Source: CAZMCH01 sp964564735 (lineage in GTDB: Bacteria; Poribacteria; DTPJ01). From it: a stretch of DNA of 64,000 nucleotides. Below, piece after piece: positions 1 through 9,105 of the stretch (position 1 is the stretch's first letter; each line of letters starts with the position of its first letter). Where the stretch lies: the NCBI GenBank assembly GCA_964564735.1, contig CAZMCH010000013.1:3751-67750 (forward strand), given 5' to 3'. The position numbers and the translations under genes are program-made. A model generated the notes under the pieces. The model did not search any database. It worked only from the letters and a program-made list of their open reading frames with translations, and had not been told where the DNA came from.

Positions 1-361
1 CTAAAATACAATCGGTGCTTTTAATGTCATCATTATATATATAAAGTCTATCAGTATTATAATAAATTTTGTTATACATGCTAGATTTTCCTAATTTATG
101 AAACAAAAACACTGGATATAAAACCAGATATTTGATACGAGTTTTTCACTTATAGAACGCGGATAGAGCGGATTTGGCAGATTGAGGATTCAATGATAGA
201 AAAATTAAAAGACTAAAGATTACATTCCCCAATATTAGAATCTATTATCAATTTTATAATCAGCGAAAATCCGCTAAATCCGTTTAATCAGCGTTCTATT
301 TCCTTTAACTGAAAAAATCGTATATTTGAAAAAATTATTCTTTATAGTCCTCTTTCATGAT
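1..361. other. Gene-poor left edge
   Basis: I see no convincing gene here. The stretch holds the long imperfect palindrome listed separately at 151-300; the rest is AT-rich and has stops in all frames. Confidence 0.5.
151..300. repeat. Long imperfect inverted repeat (AACGCGGAT / GATTT family)
   Basis: The left arm (151-187) begins TATAGAACGCGGATAGAGCG. The right arm (261-300), read on the other strand, begins AATAGAACGCTGATTAAACG and continues with a near-identical GGATTT-GC-GATT pattern. About 75 bp of AT-rich DNA separates the arms. A shorter copy of the same family lies at 33719-33788. Both are intergenic, which fits a dispersed non-coding palindromic element. I saw no flanking target duplication. 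Confidence 0.75.
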
Positions 362-1024
362 TTAATCGTTATCAATAAGTTCGATAGTTCCCCATGTGCT
401 AGGGTCAATATGTCTTAGAAAATCAGTTCCGCAACTCCACCATTGCGCTTTTCTATCGGTATTATTTATATGATAATTAAAGCCGATAATTGGAAAATTC
501 GATGGATCATAGGTAGGTATGACGCTTTGGGGTATTCGTGCTTCAACAGAATAGCCATTTTTTCTGATGATTGAGGCAATTTCAATCTCTTTGTGATCAT
601 ATATTGTGTCTTGAATACTTGCGCCGGGTTCTCTACATTCTCCAACAGCAGCTAGTTCCGCATTACTTTTATTACCTTTTGGTAGCAAAAAGAAATGATG
701 ACAATGTTCATTATATCTGCGAGAAGGCTTTTCGTTTCTAAGGTCTAGCCATAACTCCATGCAATCTTTTGTCCAGAATCTTATTAGGTCAACTTCAACG
801 GGAGTATTTTTGCTAGGCACATCCCAACCTATATACAGATTGTCATAATCCCATGAAAAATAAACATCTGCAAAAGGTTTCTGACCTGATAAGTGCATGA
901 GATCAGTCACAAGATTAGATTTATCCCATTCAGACAAATCACCATCGATTTTGACCTCGGATTTTTGTTTAGCACAATGAAATGTAAATAAAAAAAAGGC
1001 TGTATTTGGTATAATTGATGACAT
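362..1024 (-). CDS. CBM9/DOMON-like carbohydrate-binding domain protein
   Basis: A 220-residue protein that is essentially one beta-sandwich domain of the family-9 carbohydrate-binding/DOMON type. The diagnostic start of that fold, I-D-G-D-L-x-E-W (residues 26-33), is present. Alternating strands follow, including the W-K/T-D-C-M-E-L-W-L-D segment that is typical of these modules. Families with this fold bind sugars or haem, and several are attached to secreted enzymes; here no catalytic domain is attached. The N terminus is hydrophobic but is not a clean signal peptide, so location is unclear. A good ribosome site (GGGGA, 5 nt spacing) supports the ATG at 1024. It is transcribed alone, 106 bp downstream of the RraA-like gene in the same direction. 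Ligand unknown. Confidence 0.7.
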   Translation of the reverse strand: MSSIIPNTAFFLFTFHCAKQKSEVKIDGDLSEWDKSNLVTDLMHLSGQKPFADVYFSWDYDNLYIGWDVPSKNTPVEVDLIRFWTKDCMELWLDLRNEKPSRRYNEHCHHFFLLPKGNKSNAELAAVGECREPGASIQDTIYDHKEIEIASIIRKNGYSVEARIPQSVIPTYDPSNFPIIGFNYHINNTDRKAQWWSCGTDFLRHIDPSTWGTIELIDND

Positions 1025-1088
1025 AGTAATCCCCTTTATTGTCCGTTATATACCTCTTTTTTCCCAATTCAACATATTGGATTTATGG

Positions 1089-1116
1089 CAAAGGCAATTC
1101 GCTGAATCGCCTTTTG
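1089..1116. terminator. Hairpin after the RraA-like gene
   Basis: AAAGGC and GCCTTT pair, with an inner ATTC/GAAT stem and a GCT loop. The hairpin lies 15 nt beyond the stop of the minus-strand RraA-like gene. Its T-run is short (3-4 nt), so it is a weak intrinsic terminator at best. Confidence 0.4.
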
Positions 1117-1130
1117 TAGTATATATTATT

Positions 1131-1832
1131 CTATGCTCTGCCCCATTTTTTATAGACTTCCTCAAAAGACAAGCCTTCCAAAAAGCCATTGCGACTGCCT
1201 TCTTCACGTTCCCACATTTCTTCAGCTTTAATCAATATCTCATAAGAAGCCTCTTTTGGAACAACCATTACAGCATCAGCATCACCAACTACAAAGTCTC
1301 CAGGGTTGATTCTGACTTGCTTTATAAGTTGACCGGTCAAAACTACTGGGCATTGTATTTCATTAATACGCCATCTTGGATGAGATTCTATTGGTGTAGT
1401 ATATCTGACAAAAACATGCCAATCTGGTATTTTTAGCAATCCTGCGCGGTCTCTTATTCCGCCATCAATAACGATGCCTCTTGCGCCTCTTTGCTTGAAG
1501 TTCCAGCTTGTCATCTCGCCAAAAAATCCAAATCCACCCTCACGCGCCATCCCGGGATCGACGATAATTATACAGCCGGGATAGACTTCACCCCATAGAT
1601 CACGCCCTTCCATCGCTTTTGAGTGTGCCTCTGCGCCTGTTCTGCAATCTCTTTCACCTTTTATTGTGAAAGCGGCGCCAGCGATCTGCATATCATCCCT
1701 TATGGGTCTAATATTCAGATCAAGCACTGTGTTTGATATACCTACATGTTCCATAGTATCAAAAACCGTCGCAGTAGCGATCTTACTGAATCTTTCGGAC
1801 ATCTCAACTACCGATATTTCTTTGTTTTCCAT
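1131..1832 (-). CDS. RraA-like / dimethylmenaquinone methyltransferase-family protein
   Basis: A 233-residue protein of the RraA superfamily. The superfamily includes the RNase E inhibitor RraA and divalent-metal-dependent 4-hydroxy-4-methyl-2-oxoglutarate/oxaloacetate aldolases. The family signature GGIRD (G124-D128), which supplies the arginine and aspartate that hold substrate and metal in the aldolases, is intact. So is the preceding RGARGIVIDG strand. The C-terminal extension (W-E-R-E-E to the end) is longer than in RraA itself and resembles the catabolic aldolase-like subgroup. I therefore infer a small cytosolic lyase acting on a 2-oxo acid rather than an RNase regulator. The substrate cannot be read from the sequence. 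The ribosome site GAGGAGATGAT precedes the ATG. Confidence 0.8.
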   Translation of the reverse strand: MENKEISVVEMSERFSKIATATVFDTMEHVGISNTVLDLNIRPIRDDMQIAGAAFTIKGERDCRTGAEAHSKAMEGRDLWGEVYPGCIIIVDPGMAREGGFGFFGEMTSWNFKQRGARGIVIDGGIRDRAGLLKIPDWHVFVRYTTPIESHPRWRINEIQCPVVLTGQLIKQVRINPGDFVVGDADAVMVVPKEASYEILIKAEEMWEREEGSRNGFLEGLSFEEVYKKWGRA

Positions 1833-1930
1833 ATCATCTCCTCATGTAATATTATTAGAAAATTTCTTTTTTAACGTTTCTTGTCATTCAAGCACAAGCT
1901 AGAATCCACAAAGTCTCCTTTTCCGTAAGG

Positions 1931-1947
1931 GCGTATTGCTAATACGC
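1931..1947. repeat. Short perfect hairpin GCGTATT-GCT-AATACGC
   Basis: A perfect 7-bp stem with a 3-nt loop, preceded by GTAAGG, in the gap between the ABC-F gene (stop at 2005) and the RraA-like gene (start at 1832). No T-run follows, so it is probably one of this genome's short palindromes rather than a terminator. Confidence 0.5.
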
Positions 1948-2004
1948 TATTTGGTAATTTAGAGGGATTTTCAAAAATCTGCAAACACAGATATGAAAAT
2001 TTAA

Positions 2005-3642
2005 CTATATTATCGCTGTTTCTTCTATTGCTTCATTTTTCATCATATAATAATCATACCCACCGGGATATAAATGCACTTCGCCGTTTTTTAGCTCAAT
2101 TATCCTATCCGCAACATTTGATAATAATCGTCTATCATGAGTTATAAATATAACAGTTCCGCGAAATGCTATAAGTGCATCTTCAAGCACCTCTATTGAT
2201 GGAATATCCAGATGGTTTGTCGGTTCATCTAATACAATAAGGTTAGCTTTTGTATAAACAAGTTTGGAAAGCATAACACGATTTCTTTCGCCTCCACTCA
2301 ATTCACCGACATTCTTAAAGGCTTTTTCACCTTTGAAAAGCATTTTTGATAATAAATACATTGCTTCATTTTTTGTAAGTTTTGTGTCTTCTTCAAGTTC
2401 ATTATATATGGTTTTTCGGTTATTTAGCCCTTTTTGTTCTTGATCAAAGTAGCTTATAATCAGATTATCACCTAAATTCACGTATCCGCTAGTTTGTTGC
2501 TCAAGACCAAGAAGGATTTTTATAAGCGTAGTTTTGCCTGAACCGTTGGGACCTATTATAGCAACGTGTTCGCCCCATTTTATATGGAAATTCAGGTTTG
2601 AAAAAAGATTATGATCATCAAATCTCTTTGATAAACTGATTGCCTCAATAACAATTTCTCCGCTTCTTTTCTGAAATTCAAAACTTAATTGCATTTTTGA
2701 TTTTTTATGGGGTTTTTCTATAGGATCGATCCAATCAAGACGCTTTTCCATACTTTTAACACGTCTGCCCAGTTTGGGATTACTACTTCTGGAAGCCCAT
2801 TTTTGCAAAGATTCAATTGCTTCTTTTAGATGCGTTATTTCCTGTTGCTGATTGACATAATCATAATGTTGTTTTTTTTGTTGTCGTTCTCTCTGATCTG
2901 CATAGTAGGAATAGTTACCATTATATTGATTGAGTCTGCCGAATTCCAGTTCTAGTGTTTTATTTGTTACCTTTTCGAGAAGTGAACGATCATGAGATAT
3001 AATAATAAAAGCACCTTTGTAATCATATAAAAATTCTTCAAGCCATTCAAGAGCATCAAGATCAAGATGGCTGTCTGGTTCATCTAAAAGCAATACATCA
3101 GGATTTTGTAACAAAACTTTAGCAAGTTGTATACGAGATTTTTGTCCACCGCTAAATGTATTTATATGCTTATCAAGATCAGTTAGCTCAAAACCCATAA
3201 TATCAAGTATTTTTTCTAATTTGGCTTTGTATCCATAACCATCACGACTTTCAAATTCTGCACAAAGCATATTATATTGGTCAAGAATCTCCATAAGATG
3301 AATATCATTATTTTTAAGGTTTGACATCTCTAATTCCATTTGTTCTATCATTTGTCTTAACTCAATAATTCTTTGATCGTATATTTCATCTCTTAAGATT
3401 GTTGAATCATCAAATTCTGGTTGTTGTGGAACATACCCGACTTTTATGTTATCATTAATCCTTATTTTTCCACTATCAGGGGGCATTATTCTAGCGATAA
3501 TTTTAAGCAAGGTCGTCTTTCCAGAACCATTCATACCAACAAGTGCAACCTTATCACCCAAATTTAATTGCCATGATATTCCATCTAATATTCTGTTTGC
3601 CCCAAACGTTTTCTTGATATTAGTTAGTTCAATGATACTCAA
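2005..3642 (-). CDS. ABC-F family ATP-binding protein
   Basis: A soluble protein with two tandem ABC ATPase domains and no membrane segments, as in the ABC-F translation-factor/ribosome-protection family. Domain 1 has Walker A GMNGSGKT, signature SGGQKS and Walker B LLLDEP. Domain 2 has GPNGSGKT, LSGGERN and LIVLDEPTNHLD. A charged, helical linker of about 85 residues joins them; ABC-F proteins reach the ribosomal P site through this linker. Domain 1 reads DEPDSHLD where DEPTNHLD is usual. The DNA-binding C-terminal coiled coil of Uup is absent. I start at the TTG at 3642, because the AAGGA site is 8 nt upstream of it; the ATG at 3651 sits directly against that site. Specific role unknown. 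Confidence 0.85.
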   Translation of the reverse strand: MSIIELTNIKKTFGANRILDGISWQLNLGDKVALVGMNGSGKTTLLKIIARIMPPDSGKIRINDNIKVGYVPQQPEFDDSTILRDEIYDQRIIELRQMIEQMELEMSNLKNNDIHLMEILDQYNMLCAEFESRDGYGYKAKLEKILDIMGFELTDLDKHINTFSGGQKSRIQLAKVLLQNPDVLLLDEPDSHLDLDALEWLEEFLYDYKGAFIIISHDRSLLEKVTNKTLELEFGRLNQYNGNYSYYADQRERQQKKQHYDYVNQQQEITHLKEAIESLQKWASRSSNPKLGRRVKSMEKRLDWIDPIEKPHKKSKMQLSFEFQKRSGEIVIEAISLSKRFDDHNLFSNLNFHIKWGEHVAIIGPNGSGKTTLIKILLGLEQQTSGYVNLGDNLIISYFDQEQKGLNNRKTIYNELEEDTKLTKNEAMYLLSKMLFKGEKAFKNVGELSGGERNRVMLSKLVYTKANLIVLDEPTNHLDIPSIEVLEDALIAFRGTVIFITHDRRLLSNVADRIIELKNGEVHLYPGGYDYYMMKNEAIEETAII

Positions 3643-3697
3643 TAAAATCATCCTTAATTAAAAATGAAAGGAATAGCAATAATCAAAACTCCTCTCA

Positions 3698-3726
3698 AAT
3701 ATATCATTGAAATTATGCAAAGTCAA
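3698..3726 (-). promoter_or_regulatory. Sigma-70-type promoter for the ABC-F gene
   Basis: On the minus strand TTGACT (3726-3721), a 17-nt spacer and TATATT (3703-3698) lie 56 bp upstream of the TTG start. Box matches and spacing are near consensus. Confidence 0.55.
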
Positions 3727-3802
3727 GATAATGCCAATTGCTTTTTGTTTCATGCAGAAAATCCACCTCAGATTATTGCTCATTTTATGGGGAGTATTAT
3801 AA

Positions 3803-5650
3803 TCATACCAAAATACGTCTGTGATATACCCACCATTCAATTGCCAAAAGCATTAAGGCAATTAATGCAAAGATATGCCATAATTCCCTTTTCCCGACTA
3901 TTGATGGGTTAATTTTTTTTGCTTCATGTCCATATATTATAAGGTTTTCGTGGGAGCTTATATTTGACTCAGATTTGTTAAGCAAGTTTACCGCAAACCG
4001 TCTTTGTATATTTGTTCCGCTAATCTGATATATTCCTACCAAATTAGTATCTGTAAAGATTAGTCTGCCATTTTGAAGATTAGCCTTAATTGTTATTCCG
4101 TCTGGTTTTTTGACTGTAACATCTTGATTATCATCAATTTTGGAAACAGAAATATTAACTATATCACCCGTTTTGACCTGCTGTAAATCATCCACATCGG
4201 ATAGCCATGATAAGACATTTGCCATAAATATAGGAAAAGCAGGAAGCATAACAAAATTACTTCCTGTATCAGTATCCAATGAAAATGGTATTGTTATAAT
4301 CCTGTGTCCATTAAACTCACCATAGAATAGTATTGAGCTAACATCAGCGTCAATCAATGGTTTTGCCCATGCTGGCATATCATAAACGCCAATATTACTG
4401 ATTTTTATACCAGAGAGATCAACAAATCTCATCAATGGGTTTGCTTTATCCCAATCTATTATTATAGGATTATTTTTCCTAGACAATAGCTTTGCAAATG
4501 GAAGATCACCTTCAATATCAATAAACATAGCATTGCAATCAGGCATGTTATCAGGCATAAAACCATTAAATATTACCAGATCATAGCCTTCATCAGACCT
4601 ATAATCTGCGGATTTTTTCTTAGTTAACTCCATATCAACAGATGAAATTTTAATGGCACTTTCAATAAAAAAGTTTTCTTTGCCAACAAGCATGACTTTT
4701 AGTGTATTCAATTTGTTTATAACATAATATACGCTGTTATCAACAATAAAATCATCTTTTGGCTCTATTGATAACATGATTATTCCATCTTGATAGTTAA
4801 TATTTTCAAAGATAACAGAACGTTGTTCTTTTGGAATAATGACTATATTTTGGGCGTCAATTGGAATATTATTATGATATAGTATAATCCTGCATGGTTG
4901 TTTTTCATTGCCAAAATTCATGATAGAAACAAAAACCTGAATACTTGAATCTGATGATTCATCTTTTATTACATCAAAATAGACAATTCCTATATTACTT
5001 ACATCATTTTTTCCAAAAGACATAAATTCTATAGGCAGATCAATATCAAAATTATTTGCTCCATCTGCACCATCACTCATCAAGATCACTTTTGCTTGAT
5101 CAGCTTCATTTAAAATAGACGATGCGAGTTTTATTGCTTCAGGAAGATTATTTGAAGTGTCAGAAGGTTGGAGTTGATTGATTGTTTTTAGGGCTTTTGA
5201 TTTATCTGATGTAGTGCCTAATATTATTTTCGGGGAAATATCTGCTTGTATTAGAGTTATACTAGCCCTATTATTAAGTTCCTCTATTATCTTTATTGCA
5301 GAGGACTTCATCATTTCAAATCTGCTTCCGTTAGAATCAGTTGATTTCATGCTTGCTGATGTATCTAATATCAAAATGACATCTTCATCTATTGATATTT
5401 TGGGGTTTTGCAGAAAAGGTCTTGATAGTGCAAAAATCAGCAAAACAAAGATGATCAACTGCAAAGGAAGCAGAATGTTTTTTCGCAATCTTTGGAACAA
5501 AGTATTAGCTTTTATATCTTCTATATCTTGTTCCCAAAGAATTACGCTGGAAATAATGTAATTTCTTCGCCTTAGTCTGAGAATATATAATAAGATCAAT
5601 AAAGGAATAAGAAATAATAAATATAGGAAATTTTGGCTTGAGAATCCCAT
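3803..5650 (-). CDS. BatA-type N-terminal and von Willebrand A domain membrane protein
   Basis: A 615-residue protein with two N-terminal membrane helices (about 8-25 and 58-77) in the aerotolerance BatA N-terminal arrangement. A VWA domain follows, with an intact MIDAS start DTSAS (D96, S98, S100) and a later SDG-D metal loop. A beta-rich region comes next, then a final C-terminal helix before a short cytosolic tail. Proteins of this layout present the VWA domain in the periplasm and are thought to act in envelope complexes, often next to MoxR ATPases. No MoxR gene lies nearby. It starts 5 bp after the small TPR-like gene, so the two form an operon. The interaction partner is unknown. Confidence 0.75.
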   Translation of the reverse strand: MGFSSQNFLYLLFLIPLLILLYILRLRRRNYIISSVILWEQDIEDIKANTLFQRLRKNILLPLQLIIFVLLIFALSRPFLQNPKISIDEDVILILDTSASMKSTDSNGSRFEMMKSSAIKIIEELNNRASITLIQADISPKIILGTTSDKSKALKTINQLQPSDTSNNLPEAIKLASSILNEADQAKVILMSDGADGANNFDIDLPIEFMSFGKNDVSNIGIVYFDVIKDESSDSSIQVFVSIMNFGNEKQPCRIILYHNNIPIDAQNIVIIPKEQRSVIFENINYQDGIIMLSIEPKDDFIVDNSVYYVINKLNTLKVMLVGKENFFIESAIKISSVDMELTKKKSADYRSDEGYDLVIFNGFMPDNMPDCNAMFIDIEGDLPFAKLLSRKNNPIIIDWDKANPLMRFVDLSGIKISNIGVYDMPAWAKPLIDADVSSILFYGEFNGHRIITIPFSLDTDTGSNFVMLPAFPIFMANVLSWLSDVDDLQQVKTGDIVNISVSKIDDNQDVTVKKPDGITIKANLQNGRLIFTDTNLVGIYQISGTNIQRRFAVNLLNKSESNISSHENLIIYGHEAKKINPSIVGKRELWHIFALIALMLLAIEWWVYHRRILV

Positions 5651-5655
5651 GAGAA

Positions 5656-6069
5656 TTATCCAGCACCGAGTTCCTCTAGTTTAGATGATTCGATATGTCT
5701 GCCAGACATGAGTTCTTGAAGGGCATTACGAAGTTCTTCTGCGTCTATTGGATCATATTTTTCCACTTTTGAACATTCTTTTTCTGCTTCATCAAATCTA
5801 TCCATTTTCATATAGACTCTAGCAAGATTCATGTGCATTTCTCTAAAAACGCCAGGCCAGTTTTTTTCACCTTCATAATTGTTTAAAAGATCAAGAGTTT
5901 GTTTTTCAAAAGATTGTAGTTCCTCATCAAGTTCTTTCTTTTTATCGAAATTTGGGTTTTTATCACGTTCATCTAAAAGACCAGAAATTTTGTCATACGC
6001 AGAATAAGCCCGTTGTATTTCACCATCTTTAGTATGGAAAAAACCGCTTATTTTATTTAAAATACTCAT
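5656..6069 (-). CDS. Small TPR-like helical protein
   Basis: A 137-residue cytosolic, highly charged protein. Residues 70-130 form a helix-turn-helix pattern (W-P-x-V-F-R-E-M-H-M-N-L-A-R-V-Y-M-K-M, then R-F-D-E-A-E-K-E-C) that matches about one and a half TPR units. The N-terminal half is long amphipathic helices. It is the first gene of the operon with the VWA protein, so it may be an assembly partner. I use the ATG at 6069, which has an ideal GGAGG site 6 nt upstream; the TTG just before it is less likely. I do not recognise a named family. Confidence 0.65.
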   Translation of the reverse strand: MSILNKISGFFHTKDGEIQRAYSAYDKISGLLDERDKNPNFDKKKELDEELQSFEKQTLDLLNNYEGEKNWPGVFREMHMNLARVYMKMDRFDEAEKECSKVEKYDPIDAEELRNALQELMSGRHIESSKLEELGAG

Positions 6070-6154
6070 CAAACACCTCCAAATTACTTTAAGTGTTCTG
6101 GAATAATTATCAGATAAATGTTATTTTACAATTTTATAATCCACATATGCAATA

Positions 6155-6183
6155 ATAGTAACAAAAATATATGATAATGTCAA
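6155..6183 (-). promoter_or_regulatory. Sigma-70-type promoter for the TPR/VWA operon
   Basis: On the minus strand TTGACA (6183-6178), 17-nt spacer, TACTAT (6160-6155). It lies 85 bp upstream of the first gene of the operon. Confidence 0.6.
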
Positions 6184-6251
6184 TTAGCAATGAAAAAACA
6201 ATCTGCTATAACATCCTCAAAAGTATAAACATCAAAAAAAGGGATTAACAG

Positions 6252-6530
6252 ATGGCTGATAATTCTGAAAATCCCTTTGTCATTACAAAGCAAGTTGAAA
6301 TCCAAAAAATAATACATTTTTTATCCTGTCTAAATACTATCTGCCATAAAGCCTTAGAAGCACTAACATCATTTTGTGTTATACCAATAGAAAAAGACAG
6401 ACATAAAAGAGACAGAATACATACACTCTATCTGATTAAGTTAGAACAAGCAAAGACAAGAATTCAGATTGTATTCGCTATTTACAAACAATTATTTACT
6501 ATAAATAAAAGAATTTGTGTTAAAAACTAA
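6252..6530 (+). CDS. Small hypothetical protein
   Basis: A 92-residue, mostly helical, basic protein with three Cys residues in its middle and no membrane segment or motif I recognise. A plausible ribosome site (AAAGGGA, 7 nt) precedes the ATG. No gene overlaps it. It lies 136 bp upstream of the pyrophosphatase gene, which has its own promoter. Codon use looks like that of its neighbours, but such a short lone frame could still be chance. Confidence 0.4.
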   Translation: MADNSENPFVITKQVEIQKIIHFLSCLNTICHKALEALTSFCVIPIEKDRHKRDRIHTLYLIKLEQAKTRIQIVFAIYKQLFTINKRICVKN

Positions 6531-6554
6531 CTTTCAATATTGTTTCGATTTTTG

Positions 6555-6584
6555 TTGCATAAATTGGTATTTTTTTGTTACAAT
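6555..6584 (+). promoter_or_regulatory. Promoter of the pyrophosphatase gene
   Basis: TTGCAT, 18-nt spacer and TACAAT, about 82 bp upstream of the ATG at 6667. A strong GGAAGGAG ribosome site precedes that ATG. Confidence 0.45.
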
Positions 6585-6666
6585 AAGATGTAAGATCGGA
6601 ACTTTGGGCTCAAAAAGTTTTTAGGGCTTTTATTCTTTCTAACAAAACTTAGCGAAAGGAAGGAGC

Positions 6667-9042
6667 ATGGAAAAATTATTTAGTTTTAGAAAAATGCCTT
6701 TAATCATAACCGTCATGATCATTGGCATTTTATTGGCATCTTCGGCAATGGCACAAGAAGCAGGCAAAGCTTCAGAACCCAAAGATGTGGTTTGGGTAGC
6801 TTTGGTTGCCTCAATTATTGCATTGCTTTTCTGTGTCTATTTGGCGGTTTGGATTATGAAGAAGGACGAAGGCACTGATCTGATGAAACAGATCGCCGCG
6901 GCTGTTCGCGAGGGCGCAAATGCCTATTTAAAGCGTCAATATACAGTCGTAGCAATATTTTTCGGCATTGCTTTTGTCATTCTTTGGCTTTTAGTCTGGA
7001 AAGGCTATTTGGCGACTCCCGTTCCATTGGCGTTTTTGACGGGAGGATTCTTCTCCGGTCTGTCAGGCTTTATAGGAATGAAGATGGCGACCAACTCCAG
7101 TGCTAGAACTGCCCAAGCGGCAAGCAAGAGCCTAAACGGCGGATTGCGTGTTGCGTTTAATAGCGGTGCTATTATGGGTATGGTTGTTGTTGGTCTTGGT
7201 TTGCTTGATTTAAGTATATGGTATTATATTCTTAAATACATATACAGAAGCTATGAGTTGGCAGACAAGATCAGAATCATCACATCTGCAATGTTGACCT
7301 TTGAGTTGGGCGCAAGCTCAATGGCTCTGTTTGCCCGTGTCGGCGGAGGTATATTCACTAAAGCAGCAGACGTTGGAGCAGACCTTGTTGGCAAAGTTGA
7401 GGCAGGAATTCCAGAAGATGATCCACGAAATCCTGCAGTAATAGCCGATAATGTTGGCGATAATGTCGGTGATGTTGCCGGTATGGGTGCTGACCTTTAT
7501 GAATCTTATGTTGGCTCTATTGTCGCTACGATGGCACTTGGTGCGGCGGCATTCGGCAAGTTTGGATTAAGCCTGCAAAGTATTACAGTTCCATTGCTTA
7601 TTGCTGCGATAGGTGTTATAGCCTCTATTATTGGAACTTTCTTTGTGCGTTCAGGTGAAAAAGCCGATCAAGGTGTTCTTCTTAGAGCATTAAGAACCGG
7701 TATTTATATAAGCTCCGCTTTGATAGTCATTGCCTCCTTCTTTATAGTAAGAATGGTAATGGGACCGGAACATATAGGTATCTGGGGATCGATCGTTACG
7801 GGTTTGGTGGTCGGTCTGGTTATTGGTTACTTTACAGAATACTTTACTTCCGCAAGATATAAGCCCACACGTTTCATAGCAGATCAGGCAAAAACCGGAC
7901 CTGCAACAGTCATAATTGGTGGATTATCCGTAGGTATGATGAGTACCGTTATACCTGTTATAGCTGTTTGTTTGGGTATCTTTTTCAGTTACTATTTCTC
8001 TAATGGATTCAACGAACCAATTATGGGTCTGTATGGTGTTGGTATAGCGGCTCTGGGAATGTTAAGCACACTTGGTATTACCCTTGCCACAGACGCATAC
8101 GGTCCCGTTGCGGATAATGCCGGTGGTAACGCAGAAATGGCTGGATTGGGTCATGAAGTTAGAGAAAGAACAGATGCCCTTGACTCATTGGGCAACACAA
8201 CAGCGGCAACTGGAAAGGGCTTTGCTATTGGTTCCGCTGCACTGACAGCGTTGGCTCTTATTTCAGCATATCAAGAGGAAGTTCTTAAGTTTATTGTAGC
8301 AAAAACAAATGCTTTCACTGAATTGGTGTCAAGTAATGTTGAAATGCTAACTCAAGGTGGTTTATACAAGAGTCTTGAGGGAATGACCGATTTGCAAAAG
8401 TTTGATTATTATATGGAAATAGCCGATAAATTCCCAAGATTAAAGGCTTATTTCCTTTCGCAATATTTCAATATATCACTTGATAATCCTATATTGTTAA
8501 TAGGTTTGTTTATCGGCGGGGTTATGCCATTTCTGTTCAGCGCGCTTACCATGCAAGCTGTCGGTAGAGCGGCAGGTATGATCGTTGTTGAAGTCCGCAG
8601 GCAATTTAAGGAAATAAAGGGGCTTATGGAAGGCACAGCAAAAGCTGATTATGCCTCATGCGTGAAAATAAGCACCGCAGCAGCACAAAAAGAAATGATA
8701 ATTCCTGCATTGCTTGCGCTAATCGTTCCTATTGTCGTTGGTATTACAATGGGCGTTGAGGCTGTCGTTGGTCTGTTAATCGGAGGTCTTGTTGGAGGCT
8801 TTATTTTAGCAGTTATGATGGCTAATGCTGGTGGTGCATGGGATAACGCAAAGAAGTATATTGAAAGTGGCGAGCTTGGTGGAAAAGGTTCTGATGCCCA
8901 CAAAGCAACCGTTGTTGGTGATACTGTTGGCGATCCATTCAAAGATACATCAGGTCCATCAATCAACATATTAATAAAGTTGATGTCAATGGTTTCTTTG
9001 GTTTTCGCTGCATTTATCGTTGCGAATACGATATTCAAATAG
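6667..9042 (+). CDS. hppA: K+-dependent membrane pyrophosphatase, probably Na+-pumping
   Basis: This integral membrane enzyme couples hydrolysis of pyrophosphate to pumping of Na+ or H+ across the cytoplasmic membrane. The substrate- and Mg-binding core is intact: D-V-G-A-D-L-V-G-K-V-E (D235, K243, E245), then D-N-V-G-D-N-V-G-D, and later D-N-A-G-G-N. Residues A513 and G516 in GNTTAATGKG are the pair known for the K+-dependent class; the K+-independent class has K and T there. The membrane glutamate is in the position seen in Na+ pumps (GADLYES, E279). The 791-residue length exceeds the usual 680-730. The extra residues are an N-terminal signal-like segment ending S-S-A-M-A-Q-E and an insert near residues 550-600. 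Its own promoter and terminator make it monocistronic. Confidence 0.95.
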   Translation: MEKLFSFRKMPLIITVMIIGILLASSAMAQEAGKASEPKDVVWVALVASIIALLFCVYLAVWIMKKDEGTDLMKQIAAAVREGANAYLKRQYTVVAIFFGIAFVILWLLVWKGYLATPVPLAFLTGGFFSGLSGFIGMKMATNSSARTAQAASKSLNGGLRVAFNSGAIMGMVVVGLGLLDLSIWYYILKYIYRSYELADKIRIITSAMLTFELGASSMALFARVGGGIFTKAADVGADLVGKVEAGIPEDDPRNPAVIADNVGDNVGDVAGMGADLYESYVGSIVATMALGAAAFGKFGLSLQSITVPLLIAAIGVIASIIGTFFVRSGEKADQGVLLRALRTGIYISSALIVIASFFIVRMVMGPEHIGIWGSIVTGLVVGLVIGYFTEYFTSARYKPTRFIADQAKTGPATVIIGGLSVGMMSTVIPVIAVCLGIFFSYYFSNGFNEPIMGLYGVGIAALGMLSTLGITLATDAYGPVADNAGGNAEMAGLGHEVRERTDALDSLGNTTAATGKGFAIGSAALTALALISAYQEEVLKFIVAKTNAFTELVSSNVEMLTQGGLYKSLEGMTDLQKFDYYMEIADKFPRLKAYFLSQYFNISLDNPILLIGLFIGGVMPFLFSALTMQAVGRAAGMIVVEVRRQFKEIKGLMEGTAKADYASCVKISTAAAQKEMIIPALLALIVPIVVGITMGVEAVVGLLIGGLVGGFILAVMMANAGGAWDNAKKYIESGELGGKGSDAHKATVVGDTVGDPFKDTSGPSINILIKLMSMVSLVFAAFIVANTIFK

Positions 9043-9057
9043 GCTTTTAAATATAAA

Positions 9058-9089
9058 AGAGACGTGGTTTTTACTACGTCTCTTTTTTT
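9058..9089. terminator. Intrinsic terminator between hppA and the TRL lipoprotein gene
   Basis: AGAGACGT (9058-9065) pairs perfectly with ACGTCTCT (9076-9083), followed by seven T. It ends hppA transcription. The A-run on the left side would also make it usable, less strongly, for the convergent minus-strand gene. Confidence 0.85.
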
Positions 9090-9105
9090 ATGTCAACAAA
9101 CCAAG

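Noticed and set aside
1..51. Possible end of a minus-strand gene reaching the left edge.
   Set aside because: The frame ending at position 3 extends only a few codons to the right before a stop, and nothing in it is recognisable.
1077..1436. Plus-strand frame of 119 codons.
   Set aside because: It is antisense to the RraA-like gene, whose motifs are clear.
3664..3912. Plus-strand frame of 82 codons between the ABC-F and VWA genes.
   Set aside because: It overlaps the ABC-F promoter and the 3' end of the VWA gene in antisense and has no motif.
5178..5561. Plus-strand frame of 127 codons.
   Set aside because: It is antisense to the VWA gene over its MIDAS region and has no supporting features.
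6541..6600. TTGGTATTTTTTTGTTAC as a possible sigma-54 promoter for hppA.
   Set aside because: The GG-N10-GC rule is not met (no GC at -12). A sigma-70-type pair fits the same region better.
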